64,000 nucleotides of DNA, taken from NCBI RefSeq assembly GCF_013402815.2, contig NZ_CP058601.1:1116001-1180000 (forward strand). Direction: 5' to 3'. The notes under the pieces are model-generated. The model was not told the DNA's origin. It worked only from the letters and a program-made list of their open reading frames with translations, and did not search any database. The stretch comes from Natrinema halophilum. GTDB lineage: Archaea; Halobacteriota; Halobacteria; Halobacteriales; Natrialbaceae. Position numbers and translations under genes: made by a program. How positions within the stretch are numbered: position 1 is the stretch's first letter; each line of letters opens with the position of its first letter. Below are positions 16,040-24,510 of this stretch, one piece after another.

Positions 16040-16063
16040 ATAATGTATTTCCGCAATTACCGT
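16040..16063. other. attR: right junction with integrase-arm sequence
   Basis: Arm ataatgtatttccgcaa (16040-16056) pairs with the left-end arm at 15 of 17 positions in inverted orientation. It is followed by tt and core TACCGT (partly overlapping, 16058-16063), which continues into native mutY sequence: taccgtgcattcggcgtt encodes Y-R-A-F-G-V, the expected MutY sequence after Val-Leu. Confidence 0.7.
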
Positions 16064-16490
16064 GCATTCGGCGTTCGAGACCGCCGCACGCGAACTCATG
16101 CCCGATGGTCGGTCTCGAGTCTGGAATAACGCGATCATGGAACTGGGCGGTGTCGCCTGCGAGCAGACCCCTCGCTGCGACGAATCCGGCTGTCCGTGGC
16201 GGGAGTGGTGTAGTGCCTACGCCACGGGTGACTTCACCGCACCCGACGTGCCGACACAGCCGAGCTTCGAGGGGAGCCGTCGGCAGTTCCGCGGCCGCGT
16301 GATCTCCACACTGCGTGAGTACGACGAACTCGAACTCGATACGCTGGGCCACCGCATTCGAGTCGACTACACCCCTGACGGCGAGTACGGCCGGGAGTGG
16401 ATCAAGGGGTTGCTGGACGACCTTCAGTCGGACGGGCTGGTCGAACTCGAGCGAAACGGCGACGACCACGTCGTGCGACTCCAGCGCTGA
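16062..16490 (+). pseudogene. mutY: displaced native 3' half of mutY
   Basis: Encodes the C-terminal part of MutY: SRVWNNAIMELGGVAC, the iron-sulfur cysteines, DFTAPDVPTQPSFEGSRRQF, and the same VVRLQR ending as the intact chimeric gene. It has no helix-hairpin-helix or catalytic Asp, so it cannot be a glycosylase. At its 5' edge the MutY reading (YRAFGV) is followed by a frame change into AFETAARELMPDG, suggesting a short deletion between gcgttc repeats after displacement. A GTG at 16062 gives an open frame but no clear ribosome-binding site. It is the relic left downstream when the element integrated. Confidence 0.9.
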
Positions 16491-16515
16491 ACGGATTTGC
16501 GGCTTTCGGCCGAAC

Positions 16516-16627
16516 TATAGTAGTCGTTGAAACGATATACCCACCGCTCGCACTGCTGCGGCCAGCGAGTGCTCGCTGGCCGCGAATTCGCGAGCGGGGT
16601 ATGCAATGACTTTCAACGACTACTATA
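16516..16627. mobile_element. 112-bp MITE-like repeat, copy A
   Basis: Terminal inverted repeats tatagtagtcgttgaaa at both ends. Inside is a near-perfect palindrome (gcggccagcgagtgctcgct, continuing ggccgc) and ctcgcgaattcgcgag-like symmetry. It lies 25 bp after the stop of the displaced mutY end. Same length and layout as copies C, D and E. Confidence 0.88.
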
Positions 16628-17038
16628 ACCGGGTCGCTCGAGAGGCTCGTAACTGCAAAACCGGTGGTGAAAACGACGGCCATCGGCGGACGCCGTGCAT
16701 TCCCTGGTGCTCAAGTACCTGCCGTTGGCCACCAGAAACAATGGCGGCAGTACTATTTGTAACTGATCAGGAATTGCACGGTCTGAGAACGCCCATGTTT
16801 ATTGGTAATACCTTATCGAGGTCGTCATTTTCTCCAGAAACCAACGTGTGAGTAGCCCGCGTTTCAAATTGACAGTAGTCGGTCACGAAGAACACGATCG
16901 AAGCTAACTTTGAAAGCTCGACCCAGACAGGTTATCGAAAGTGACCCTTTCGTCAAACTGACAGTCATCGGAACTGGGTGGCGGGAAAGGCTACCGGAAA
17001 CCAAATCCGTCTATATGTCTTTGTGGTGGACTTCGATG
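16628..17038. other. no gene seen
   Basis: Contains only short frames with shadow-like composition. A moderately A/T-rich stretch near 16790-16830 may hold promoter elements for the HTH_10 regulator downstream. Confidence 0.5.
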
Positions 17039-17737
17039 ATGACCACAGTCGTCGAACTCGAGATTCCGGCTGATCGACTCGGACTCGCCCGGACGTTCGA
17101 TCGAGTATCGACGTTCGAGTTTCAGGTCGGTGGAATGATCGGTGGCTCCCCGCCGCTCGTCTGGGCCGGCGGCCAGGACCGGGCAACCGTCCAGACAGCT
17201 CTCGAGTCAGATCCGTCGGTCGAGCTGATCGCGAGCGTGGCCAACGACGATGCGGGGACTACGACGGACGACGGAGTCGGTGCCATCCCGAGCGACCGCT
17301 GGCTGTATCGACTCGAGTTCGGGGACGGCGTAAAACTATTCGAGGAAATCGTCACGGAAAACGACGGTGCTATCCTGACGGCACAGGGGCGCGAAAACCG
17401 GTGGATGCTAAAGTTACTATTTCACGACCGGGAGTCGGTTTCTGCGTGTCACGAGCTCCTTGAGCAGTACGAGTTCACAGTGAACGTCACCAGAATCAGC
17501 GGCGTCGACGACCTGGCGACTGCACGGACGCCCCTGACCGAAACGCAGTACAAAACGATCTGTAAGGCCCACGAACTTGGGTATTTCGACGTCCCTCGAG
17601 GGGTGACGCTAAAAGAGCTAGCTGCGGAACTGGACATCTCCCACCAGGCGCTCTCCGAACGGCTTCGCCGAAGCCACGCAGCTCTCGTGAGCGCGGAGCT
17701 ATCCGATCGAACCGCTCCGATGGAGATCGATCCCTGA
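17039..17737 (+). CDS. HTH_10 (bacterio-opsin-activator-like) transcriptional regulator
   Basis: A 232-residue haloarchaeal regulator. The N-terminal sensing domain runs from MTTVVELEIPADRLGLARTF through VGGMIGGSPPLVWAGG and RWLYRLEFGDGVKLFEEI. The C-terminal HTH_10 domain covers about 165-225: LTETQYKTICKAHELGYFDV, PRGVTLKELAAELDISHQAL, SERLRRSHA. This matches the Bat/HTH_10 family common only in haloarchaea. ATG 17039 (or the adjacent 17036) starts the conserved part; the longer frame upstream is not conserved. No adjacent target gene is obvious, so its regulon is unknown. Confidence 0.88.
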   Translation: MTTVVELEIPADRLGLARTFDRVSTFEFQVGGMIGGSPPLVWAGGQDRATVQTALESDPSVELIASVANDDAGTTTDDGVGAIPSDRWLYRLEFGDGVKLFEEIVTENDGAILTAQGRENRWMLKLLFHDRESVSACHELLEQYEFTVNVTRISGVDDLATARTPLTETQYKTICKAHELGYFDVPRGVTLKELAAELDISHQALSERLRRSHAALVSAELSDRTAPMEIDP

Positions 17738-17988
17738 CCGAACGAAACGTCTCGATCCGGCGCGACGAAGCCGTCCTGAGTAATTGTTTCAGTCGGACGG
17801 TCGCTTTGATCGGTCGTAAACGCGTGGTCGATTGGGGGAGCGAAACCAGCATCATTCCCTGCCTACGAGGGGGGATTCGACAGATCACGACAGAACTGTC
17901 GACCGCTGTTCCCGGCTACCACCGGTCGAACAGTCATCGGTGCGTAGTTTTATCTGTTAGACGAGGGTACTGTCTGGAAGGAACGAAC

Positions 17989-18588
17989 GTGCTCGGACGT
18001 AGCCAGACGGACGGCGTCGATGCATCGTCTCGAGCGCCTACTGGAATCGAGACGCCGCCGAACCTGGAGCTCGATGATATCTACCACATTCTACAGACGA
18101 AACGCCGGCGAGACGTGCTTCGATACCTCCGCCAGTCGGACGGTCGAGTTCCCCTCCGCGACCTCGCCGAACAGGTCGCAGCCTGGGAACAAGAAACGAC
18201 CGTCGAAAATCTCAACTCGAGCGAACGGCAGCGCGTCTATATCTCGCTGTATCAATCGCATCTTCCGAAACTCGACAATCACGGCATCGTCAACTACGAC
18301 AAGGATCGCGGGTGGGTCGAACCGACGCCACGGATGGCACACCTCGATCAGTATCTCGACTCTCCGTACCCGGCCACGTCTGCCGATCGATGGCCGCTTC
18401 GGTACGCAGGGACGGTCGTCCTGTGTAGCGCATTTTTCGCAGCGGTCGCGACGGAAATCGTGCCAATCAGTGAACGACTCGGGACCGTAATCGTTCTCGT
18501 TACGTTCGCGACCGTGACCGTCGTCCACGCGTTGTCGACCGACCAGTTACGAGACAGTTCGACCGGAGACGAGGAACCGAACGCGTAA
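17989..18588 (+). CDS. DUF7344-like HTH protein with C-terminal membrane helices
   Basis: A 199-residue protein. The conserved soluble domain (about 25-115) has the haloarchaeal DUF7344 pattern: LDDIYHILQTKRRRDVLRYL, PLRDLAEQVAAWEQ, and RVYISLYQSHLPKLDNHGIV, a winged-helix-like fold. Two hydrophobic helices follow (about 140-190). The GTG at 17989 is chosen because a ggaagga-type site lies 6-10 bases upstream and the longer frame is not conserved. The likely role is membrane-tethered regulation, which is inferred. Related shorter proteins occur at 31816 and 33513. Confidence 0.75.
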   Translation: MLGRSQTDGVDASSRAPTGIETPPNLELDDIYHILQTKRRRDVLRYLRQSDGRVPLRDLAEQVAAWEQETTVENLNSSERQRVYISLYQSHLPKLDNHGIVNYDKDRGWVEPTPRMAHLDQYLDSPYPATSADRWPLRYAGTVVLCSAFFAAVATEIVPISERLGTVIVLVTFATVTVVHALSTDQLRDSSTGDEEPNA

Positions 18589-18601
18589 CCAGTGACAACC
18601 G

Positions 18602-19051
18602 TCAGTCGGCGCGGGAGAGGGCGTGAGCGTCCGGTTCGCCGGTACGGTCGAGTAGTCGATGGGCGTGAAATGCAACCGAGAAGTCCTGTGGGCTAGGAAT
18701 CGAACACGCGAGCCAGCCGATTGCCGCTGCAGCGATAATCGGCGCATCGGCTGTAACGTGGCCAGCAAGTCCGAGCCCGAAGACTGGAATTGCGAGGAGG
18801 GCGGGCGCGAGCGCGGCAAAGCGAAGGACCCAGGCCGGTTCTCGTCCGGTCGGACGAGGGGTGACGGCGGCCCAGGGACGGGTCGTCAGGAGGGCGCAGA
18901 ATCCGTCGGATTTGCCGGGGAGGTAGGTGACGGAGTGTTCGACTCGTGCGAGTCGAAGGACGACCGCGTGCGCCCACTCGTGAGCCACCAGCCCGACCGC
19001 TACGGAGAGGGCGAGCACACAGCCAGCAACCACAACGTTCGATCCGATCAT
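18602..19051 (-). CDS. small membrane zincin-like protein with HEWAH motif
   Basis: 149 residues with four or more hydrophobic helices. The first helix ends in VGLVAHEWAHAVVLRLA, an HExxH zinc-protease signature in a membrane helix as in M50 site-2 proteases or DUF3267-like proteins. A later SIPSPQDFSVAFHA segment could supply a third ligand (Asp or His). It may be an intramembrane protease, but the short length and lack of the classical NPDG motif leave this open. It is convergent with the DUF7344-like gene, 13 bp apart. Confidence 0.75.
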   Translation of the reverse strand: MIGSNVVVAGCVLALSVAVGLVAHEWAHAVVLRLARVEHSVTYLPGKSDGFCALLTTRPWAAVTPRPTGREPAWVLRFAALAPALLAIPVFGLGLAGHVTADAPIIAAAAIGWLACSIPSPQDFSVAFHAHRLLDRTGEPDAHALSRAD

Positions 19052-20440
19052 GGGGCACGCGAGAGAGACACCCGTCGATCAGCTCGTCTACTCGATCCGG
19101 GAGCCCATCTCGCGCAATCGGGACGATGAACTGGCGATGGAAGGATAGCAGGGTGTACAGGTTGTCGCCTTAAGGTGCCAGACGAGGACGCCACCAGTGG
19201 AACTTCGAGCAGTGATTCGCGGCGCCACTGTCTGCCTACTGGATGTCGTTTGTCCCGACCCCAGATGGCCATTCTATGGCGTCGACGACCGTTCGATATA
19301 GTAGTCGTTGAAACGATTACGCACCGCTTGCACCGCTGGGCCAGCGAACCCTCGCTGGCAGCGAATTCAGAGGCGGGGCGCTCATTGACGACCAATGAAT
19401 ACTACCGGAATGGCCTCGAGGAGGAACTCACCGCCAGCGATGCCGGAGATGCACCGGTGCTGAAAGGCGAAGCCAGCCGTGGAGTAGAGTAGACGAGAGC
19501 ACCGACGCTCCTGTCGTCGAAAGCTACGTCGAGAGAATTGGCGCTATTCTCGGTCGTGAAACAGTACTCGCCGTCGCGCAGTTCGCGACGAGCCACTCTA
19601 TTGAGGCCCCTTCGATGGCAACTAATGGCCATTCCGCGGTATTCGTTTCGGGCCGGCCACCTCGAGCAGTTGGCCGCTGTGGGCGTTCGCTATCTCGTAC
19701 CTCACCGACGAAATCCGATCGCTGTCGGTTCTGCTCTCGTCGTCGGTATCGCTACTGCTGTTGGGGCTGTCGCCTGGCCCTGAAAACGAACCCCGACTTC
19801 GACGGCTCGCGTCCACTCCGCGAGCCACTTCTACCGCTCCCTGTCGGGACTGACGAGAAGTGAACGGTCACCGACAACCCCGGATAACCGCCTCTAACGT
19901 CGCGATGGCCAACAATCGAAGCGGCAGTCGGGTCGTTCACTACCCACGCAGTCGGTGATGATCCGGACCATACGCCGGTCCGTACTCGTTCGATCGGCAG
20001 GTCGGTCACCGACAATTGCAGGGTGTGACCCCCGGCTTCGTCCGGCGTCAGCTCCAGGAGGCAGCACTGTGATTCGCCATCGAATCGTGTCAGCGCTGAA
20101 TCGACGACCCCGCACACCGATCACCAGCGATCAGCTCTGATATCTCTCTACGTTTCAATGAGAGATAGAGAAACTACTTTATATTACAACAGTTTATACG
20201 AATGTAGCTTTCGGAAATTGCCATGCGATTTGGCGCTTGATTAGAAACGCGTAGTCGCTTGACGTTGGCCTCGACTGGAGACGAAACGGCGAAACGATCT
20301 CAGACGATGAATCGGTGTTCGAGTCAAATTCGACAGTTCGTGACGGGACGAACACCATCCTCGGGTTTGCATCACGCCCGATGGTTCCGAGTTGGCTTCA
20401 CCCGGCAAGGATTAAGTAATGGTAGGTGGTACCGAATGTC
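19052..20440. other. long region without a supported gene
   Basis: Apart from the MITE-like copy B, the region holds only overlapping short frames of shadow type. One stretch (about 19670-19790) reads as a hydrophobic helix pair but has no start and an early stop upstream, so it may be a gene relic. A hairpin tatctctc/gagagata sits at 20141-20167, followed by an A/T-rich tract (20169-20215) of promoter-like composition. Confidence 0.5.
19297..19405. mobile_element. MITE-like repeat, decayed copy B
   Basis: The left end tatagtagtcgttgaaacga is perfect. The interior keeps the gccagcga...tcgctgg palindrome with several substitutions. The right end (gacgaccaatgaatactacc) is diverged and a few bases shorter than in the other copies. 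This is the oldest-looking member of the family. Confidence 0.75.
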
Positions 20441-21172
20441 ATGGTAGTGACTGATACGCTCGAATTCGGACACGAAGATCGTAAACAGATTTACGAGTAC
20501 GTCGAACGTCACGGGACGGTCGACGCCGAGGAAACCCAGGAGCGACTCGGGCTCGATCCCGGCGGGTTTCGCCACCACGTCGCAATTCTCAAGCGCGACG
20601 GACGACTCGAGCAGAAAGACAGGACTCTCAGAGTGACGATCGATGGAGGTGCCGAAGAAGAGTACGTTTCCGAGGACCTCGAGTTTCACATCCGACCGGC
20701 CCGCCAGGAGGACCTCACGGGGATCGTCGGTGCGATCCGGCAGGTGGCCGAAGAAAAGACCTACATCGAAGCCGAGAGCGTCGCCGACGAAATCGATCAC
20801 GAGAACGCCCTGCTACGACACAATGAACTCGAGTCGCGAATGTTCTTCGTCGCGACGGTCGAAGACGAAGTAATCGGCTGGGTTCATCTCTACGCGCCGG
20901 AACTGGAGAAACTGAGCCACACCGCCGAACTCACGGTCGGCGTCCTGGAAGAGTACCGGGGTCATGGCGTCGGGTCACATCTCCTTTCACGAGGACTCGA
21001 GTGGGCTGGATCGAACGGCTACGAGAAGGTCTATCAGAGCGTGCCCTCGACCAACGAGGAGGCGATCGCCTTCCTCGAGGCGCACGACTGGGATACCGAA
21101 GCGATTCGGCGTGACCACTACAAGCTCGAAGGCCACTACGTCGACGAAGTGATGATGGCAGTCGAACTGTGA
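20441..21172 (+). CDS. GNAT acetyltransferase with N-terminal HTH
   Basis: 243 residues. The N-terminal 65 residues look like a winged helix (GHEDRKQIYEYVERHGTVDA, then ETQERLGLDPGGFRHHVAIL). Residues about 80-240 are a GNAT domain: FHIRPARQEDLTGIVGAIRQ, acetyl-CoA loop EYRGHGVGSHLLSRGL, and the SVPSTNEEAIAFLEAHDW segment. A DNA-binding or regulatory head fused to an N-acetyltransferase is known in haloarchaea, but the substrate is not known. ATG 20441 begins the conserved region; a GTG five codons earlier is possible. Confidence 0.87.
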   Translation: MVVTDTLEFGHEDRKQIYEYVERHGTVDAEETQERLGLDPGGFRHHVAILKRDGRLEQKDRTLRVTIDGGAEEEYVSEDLEFHIRPARQEDLTGIVGAIRQVAEEKTYIEAESVADEIDHENALLRHNELESRMFFVATVEDEVIGWVHLYAPELEKLSHTAELTVGVLEEYRGHGVGSHLLSRGLEWAGSNGYEKVYQSVPSTNEEAIAFLEAHDWDTEAIRRDHYKLEGHYVDEVMMAVEL

Positions 21173-21363
21173 TCTGGCGCGGTGACCGTAGTCGGAAACA
21201 TCGCCGTCTCGGACGCGGCGACTCGCCTCGACAAACGAGGCGGCGAGTTTCCCCGTCCACCTTTCGTACCTGATTTCATAGCGTCAGCGACGAAACGCTC
21301 ATCTGTTCAGCACCTTCCGCCGCGGTCGATTCGCGAGGCCGATCGACGCACCCGCACGATGAA

Positions 21364-21432
21364 CCCTCTCGAGCGTCGCGAACGGTCCCTCTCGGGCGTC
21401 GCGAACTGTCCCTCTCGAGCGTCGCGAACGGT
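21364..21432. repeat. 23-bp direct repeat, 3 units
   Basis: Units ccctctcgagcgtcgcgaac plus ggt occur at 21364, 21387 and 21410; the outer two are identical and the middle differs at two positions. They lie in the 458-bp gap upstream of ychF, where no gene is supported. They could be a regulatory array or simple slippage product. Confidence 0.85.
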
Positions 21433-21630
21433 CGATCGGTCAGATCGTACTCGAGTTCGAGTACCGCATTTCGGTTACTGGATGCGTCGATCGAAGACCG
21501 CCAATTCGGCGACGGGTTCGCGGTTGCGAGCAGCGAGAGTGCACTCATCGACGTACCCCACGTCCCGCATGAGACGACCGTGGTCAGTCGAATCGAAAGA
21601 CAATTCCTGCGGACGGGGCTACGGACGCGT

Positions 21631-22809
21631 ATGCTTTCCATTGCACTTGCCGGGAAGCCAAACGCCGGCAAGTCCACGTTTTACACGGCGGCGACGATGG
21701 CAGAGGTGGACGTCGCCAACTATCCGTTTACCACGATCGACGCTAACAGGGGGGTGAGTTACGTCCGGACAGAGTGTCCGTGCCTCGAGCGAGACGAACG
21801 GTGCAACGCCGACAACTGCGAAGACGGCAAGCGCTACGTTCCGATCGAACTCCTCGACGTCGCGGGGCTGGTCCCGGGTGCCCACGAGGGGAAGGGGCTC
21901 GGCAACCAGTTTCTGGACGAGCTGACGAACGCGGACGTGATCGTCAACGTGGTCGACGCCTCGGGCGGGACCAACGAAAAGGGCGAACCCGTCGATGTCG
22001 GCGACCACGACCCGCTTGCCGACATCGACTTCATCGAAGAAGAAATGGACCTCTGGCTTGCGGGTATCGTCGAGCGCAATTGGGAATCCGTCGAGCGCAA
22101 GTCCCGCTCTCCCGATTTCGACATCGACGACGTGCTTGCGGACATGCTCTCGGGCTTCGGTGCCTCCCCGAAACAGATCGCGACCGTTCTCCGCGATCTG
22201 GACTACCCCGACGATCCGATCCAGTGGGAGGACGAACACCGCGAGGCGCTCGCTCGAGACGTTCGCCAGCGAACCAAGCCGATCGTCGTTGCGGCGAACA
22301 AGATCGACGTAGCGCCCGAGGAAAACGTCGACCGCCTGCTTGAACTGGACAAACCCGTCATCCCGACCACGGCCGAGGGCGAACTCGCACTCCGCCGGGC
22401 CGCCGACAATGGGCTCGTCGAGTACGACCCCGGTGACGAAACGATCGACATCGGCGAGGGCGTCTCCGACGCACAGCGCGAAGCCCTCGAGGGGCTCGCG
22501 GAGACGATGGCCGAGTGGGGCGGAACCGGCGTCCAAGCGGCGTTCGATTACGCCGTCTACGACCTGCTCGACCACCTCACCGCCTATCCGGTCGAAGACG
22601 CCTCGAAGTGGTCCGACGGCAGCGGGAACGTCCTGCCGGACGCCTTCTTGCTGCCGCGCGGATCGACCCCGGTCGACCTCGCGTACACCGTCCACTCCGA
22701 CATCGGGGACGGCTACCTCCACGCAGTAAACGCGAAGACGAATCGAGAGATCAGCGAGGAATACGAACTCGAGGAAGGTGACGTAATAAAGATCGTGAGC
22801 ACTGCTTGA
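21631..22809 (+). CDS. ychF: YchF/OLA1-type translation-associated GTPase/ATPase
   Basis: 392-residue Obg-family P-loop protein. G1 loop ALAGKPNAGKSTFY, G3 ELLDVAGLVPGAHEGKGL, a nucleotide motif AANKID at about residues 225-230, and a C-terminal TGS domain (LPRGSTPVDLAYTVHSDIGD) that ends GDVIKIVSTA. The lineage has an archaeal insertion with Cys-rich ECPCLERDERCNADNCEDG (about 48-67), a possible metal knuckle. It probably works at the ribosome. ATG 21631 sits exactly at the start of the P-loop domain. Monocistronic. Confidence 0.95.
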   Translation: MLSIALAGKPNAGKSTFYTAATMAEVDVANYPFTTIDANRGVSYVRTECPCLERDERCNADNCEDGKRYVPIELLDVAGLVPGAHEGKGLGNQFLDELTNADVIVNVVDASGGTNEKGEPVDVGDHDPLADIDFIEEEMDLWLAGIVERNWESVERKSRSPDFDIDDVLADMLSGFGASPKQIATVLRDLDYPDDPIQWEDEHREALARDVRQRTKPIVVAANKIDVAPEENVDRLLELDKPVIPTTAEGELALRRAADNGLVEYDPGDETIDIGEGVSDAQREALEGLAETMAEWGGTGVQAAFDYAVYDLLDHLTAYPVEDASKWSDGSGNVLPDAFLLPRGSTPVDLAYTVHSDIGDGYLHAVNAKTNREISEEYELEEGDVIKIVSTA

Positions 22810-23119
22810 GTTCCGATCTGGGGGAAAACCCTCTCTCCGGTTCGGAAAACAGGGAACACTCCCGGACCCGTTTCCGGGCGACGATGTTTTGCGCTCGTGG
22901 CACTGTCCACTCCATGCAACGCCACGGCAGTTCGGCGTAGCCCTCCGCAACGGAGACCGTACCGACCGCCGTTGGCGGCGATAGCGTAGAACGATGTTTC
23001 CCGACGCGTTCAGTTGGCTCGTGGCCCGCGAACGGCTAATCGGTTCTCTGTCGCAGAGTATCAAAAAGATGGGAGGGTAGAGATGCGCTTTTCGCTGGTG
23101 GCGATGTATACTCCATACG
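22810..23119. other. no gene seen
   Basis: Only short shadow frames. The final 40 bases before the zinc-ribbon gene include gatgtatactcc, a TATA-like stretch about 15-25 bases upstream of its ATG. Confidence 0.45.
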
Positions 23120-23368
23120 ATGCCACGCCACATTCGATTCCCACAGACCAAACGCGATCGAACGGTGAAGGCACAACTGGTTGCGCTCAACGAACGCCTC
23201 GAGGCGATGGAGCAGCGCCACTGCCTGTTACGACGGACGGTCGAAGCGCTCGGGCGGGAAAACGGAGTCTCGGTAGGATCGCCGTGCAGCCACTGTGAGA
23301 AGAGCTACATGTTAATCAAAAACGGGCATATGTACTGCCCTCACTGCGGACACAGACGCACGATGTAG
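23120..23368 (+). CDS. small zinc-ribbon protein, 82 aa
   Basis: The N-terminal half is a basic coiled segment (TVKAQLVALNERLEAMEQRH). The C-terminal half has two CxxC knuckles, CSHCEKSYMLIKNGHMYCPHC, a classic zinc ribbon. ATG 23120 has a TATA-like element close upstream, suggesting a leaderless transcript. Such proteins are frequent in haloarchaea and may bind nucleic acid or partner proteins; function unknown. Confidence 0.8.
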   Translation: MPRHIRFPQTKRDRTVKAQLVALNERLEAMEQRHCLLRRTVEALGRENGVSVGSPCSHCEKSYMLIKNGHMYCPHCGHRRTM

Positions 23369-23540
23369 CGCCGAATTACCGGCACGGGCGAAGTCGGGGT
23401 CCGCGTACACAGTAATATATTGGGAGTCACTCGACCCAGTGTCCGGGAGCGCGCGGGTCGAATGCGGCGGTCGTAGAGAAACGTATTCGACTTCCGTGGG
23501 GTGTTGCTACGTTGGTACCTGTCGGCCATCGCCGGTCGAC

Positions 23541-24401
23541 TCAGACCAACCCACCAATCGGATCGAAGCGGACCGCGGCAACGAGGACGGCGAGAAAGAC
23601 GTACGAGCCGCGGATGAGCAACATGGTCGCGAGTTCGGGATCGGCACGCCGCGCGACGAGAGCCACGGCAGCGAATGCGAACGCCGCGAGGATGGCCGTC
23701 AGAGGGAACACCCGAGCGAGGGCGAACCCGACGACGGCGACTAACGCCACGATCATCAGGCCGTAGGCGACTCCGATCGCCCGGTCGGGTCCGACCGCCA
23801 CCGCAACGGTCCGCTTCTCGATGGACCGGTCGTACGCGTAGTCCTGGGCGTCGTCGATCACCTTGACCCCAGAGAGAAGCGTAAGGAAGACCACGGCGAA
23901 CGCGATCGAAACGGGAGTGAGCGTTTTCGCTTGCACGTAGAAGCCACCGAGAATAGCGAGCGCGATCCCGAGGGGATAGCCGGTCGTAGCTGTCACAGGG
24001 TTCGTGTCGAGCTGTGGCGCGTGATGGTACGCGATCAGCCACGTCGGGATGACCAGCGCGACCGCGATTCCATTGACGAGTACACCGAGGACGACACAGC
24101 ACAGGGCGAACGCCGTCGTCGAGACGACGAGTGCAACCCGACATCCGGTCGCAGTCAGCGGGTGATCGTCGTCCTCGCCGCGGACGTGAAAATCAACGTA
24201 GCCGTCTTTGACGTGGGCCGTGTAGACCGCCGCGAACATCGCGACGAGGTGGACCGCCGCGAGTAGCGGGTCGACGTTCGCAGCGAGGATCGCACCGAAC
24301 AGCGATGCGGCCAACGGTGGCGTCATGAAGACGGGATGAACCTGCGACCAGAACGCTATAGCCGTCCCGCGAAATCCGGTCCCATTCCTCACGAGGGCCA
24401 T
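23541..24401 (-). CDS. UbiA-family prenyltransferase
   Basis: 286 residues with about eight membrane helices. The second prenyl-diphosphate motif is clear: VKVIDDAQDYAYDRSIEKRT (D-D-x-x-D-x-x-x-D). The first is a variant, HVKDGYVDFHVRGEDDDHPL. UbiA enzymes attach prenyl chains to aromatic acceptors or polar lipid precursors, in menaquinone, haem O or archaeal lipid pathways; the variant first motif prevents assignment. ATG 24401 is chosen as the start of the hydrophobic protein; the longer frame adds a basic leader. Divergent from the ThDP enzyme, 109 bp apart. Confidence 0.85.
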   Translation of the reverse strand: MALVRNGTGFRGTAIAFWSQVHPVFMTPPLAASLFGAILAANVDPLLAAVHLVAMFAAVYTAHVKDGYVDFHVRGEDDDHPLTATGCRVALVVSTTAFALCCVVLGVLVNGIAVALVIPTWLIAYHHAPQLDTNPVTATTGYPLGIALAILGGFYVQAKTLTPVSIAFAVVFLTLLSGVKVIDDAQDYAYDRSIEKRTVAVAVGPDRAIGVAYGLMIVALVAVVGFALARVFPLTAILAAFAFAAVALVARRADPELATMLLIRGSYVFLAVLVAAVRFDPIGGLV

Positions 24402-24510
24402 ACCGGCCCGACAACGAACTGATGTATAATACCCAACCCGGATTCGTAACCTGTCGAATCGAGTAACCGAAATACACAGTTTGATGTGAAATGCCGTGCG
24501 ACGAGGCTGC

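Larger units (their letters stand above)
10911..16063 (+). mobile_element. 5.1-kb integrative element inserted in mutY
   Basis: Bounded by TAYCGT junctions at 10911-10916 and 16058-16063. Left to right it contains a substitute mutY 3' end, two possible small genes, tandem hairpins, four overlapping + strand genes ending in a tyrosine integrase, and a convergent AT-rich cargo gene. The displaced native mutY 3' half follows the right end. There are no replication, capsid or transposase genes, so it is either a minimal integrative element, a satellite, or the decayed remnant of a pleolipovirus-like or plasmid element. Integrase plus duplicated target 3' end is the classical sign of site-specific integration; use of a protein gene rather than a tRNA gene is unusual in archaea. 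Confidence 0.88.

Noticed and set aside
10918-16056. Terminal inverted repeats of a transposon
   Set aside because: There is no transposase or target duplication, and the similar arms flank a shared TAYCGT core with a duplicated mutY 3' end, which fits integrase-mediated insertion better.
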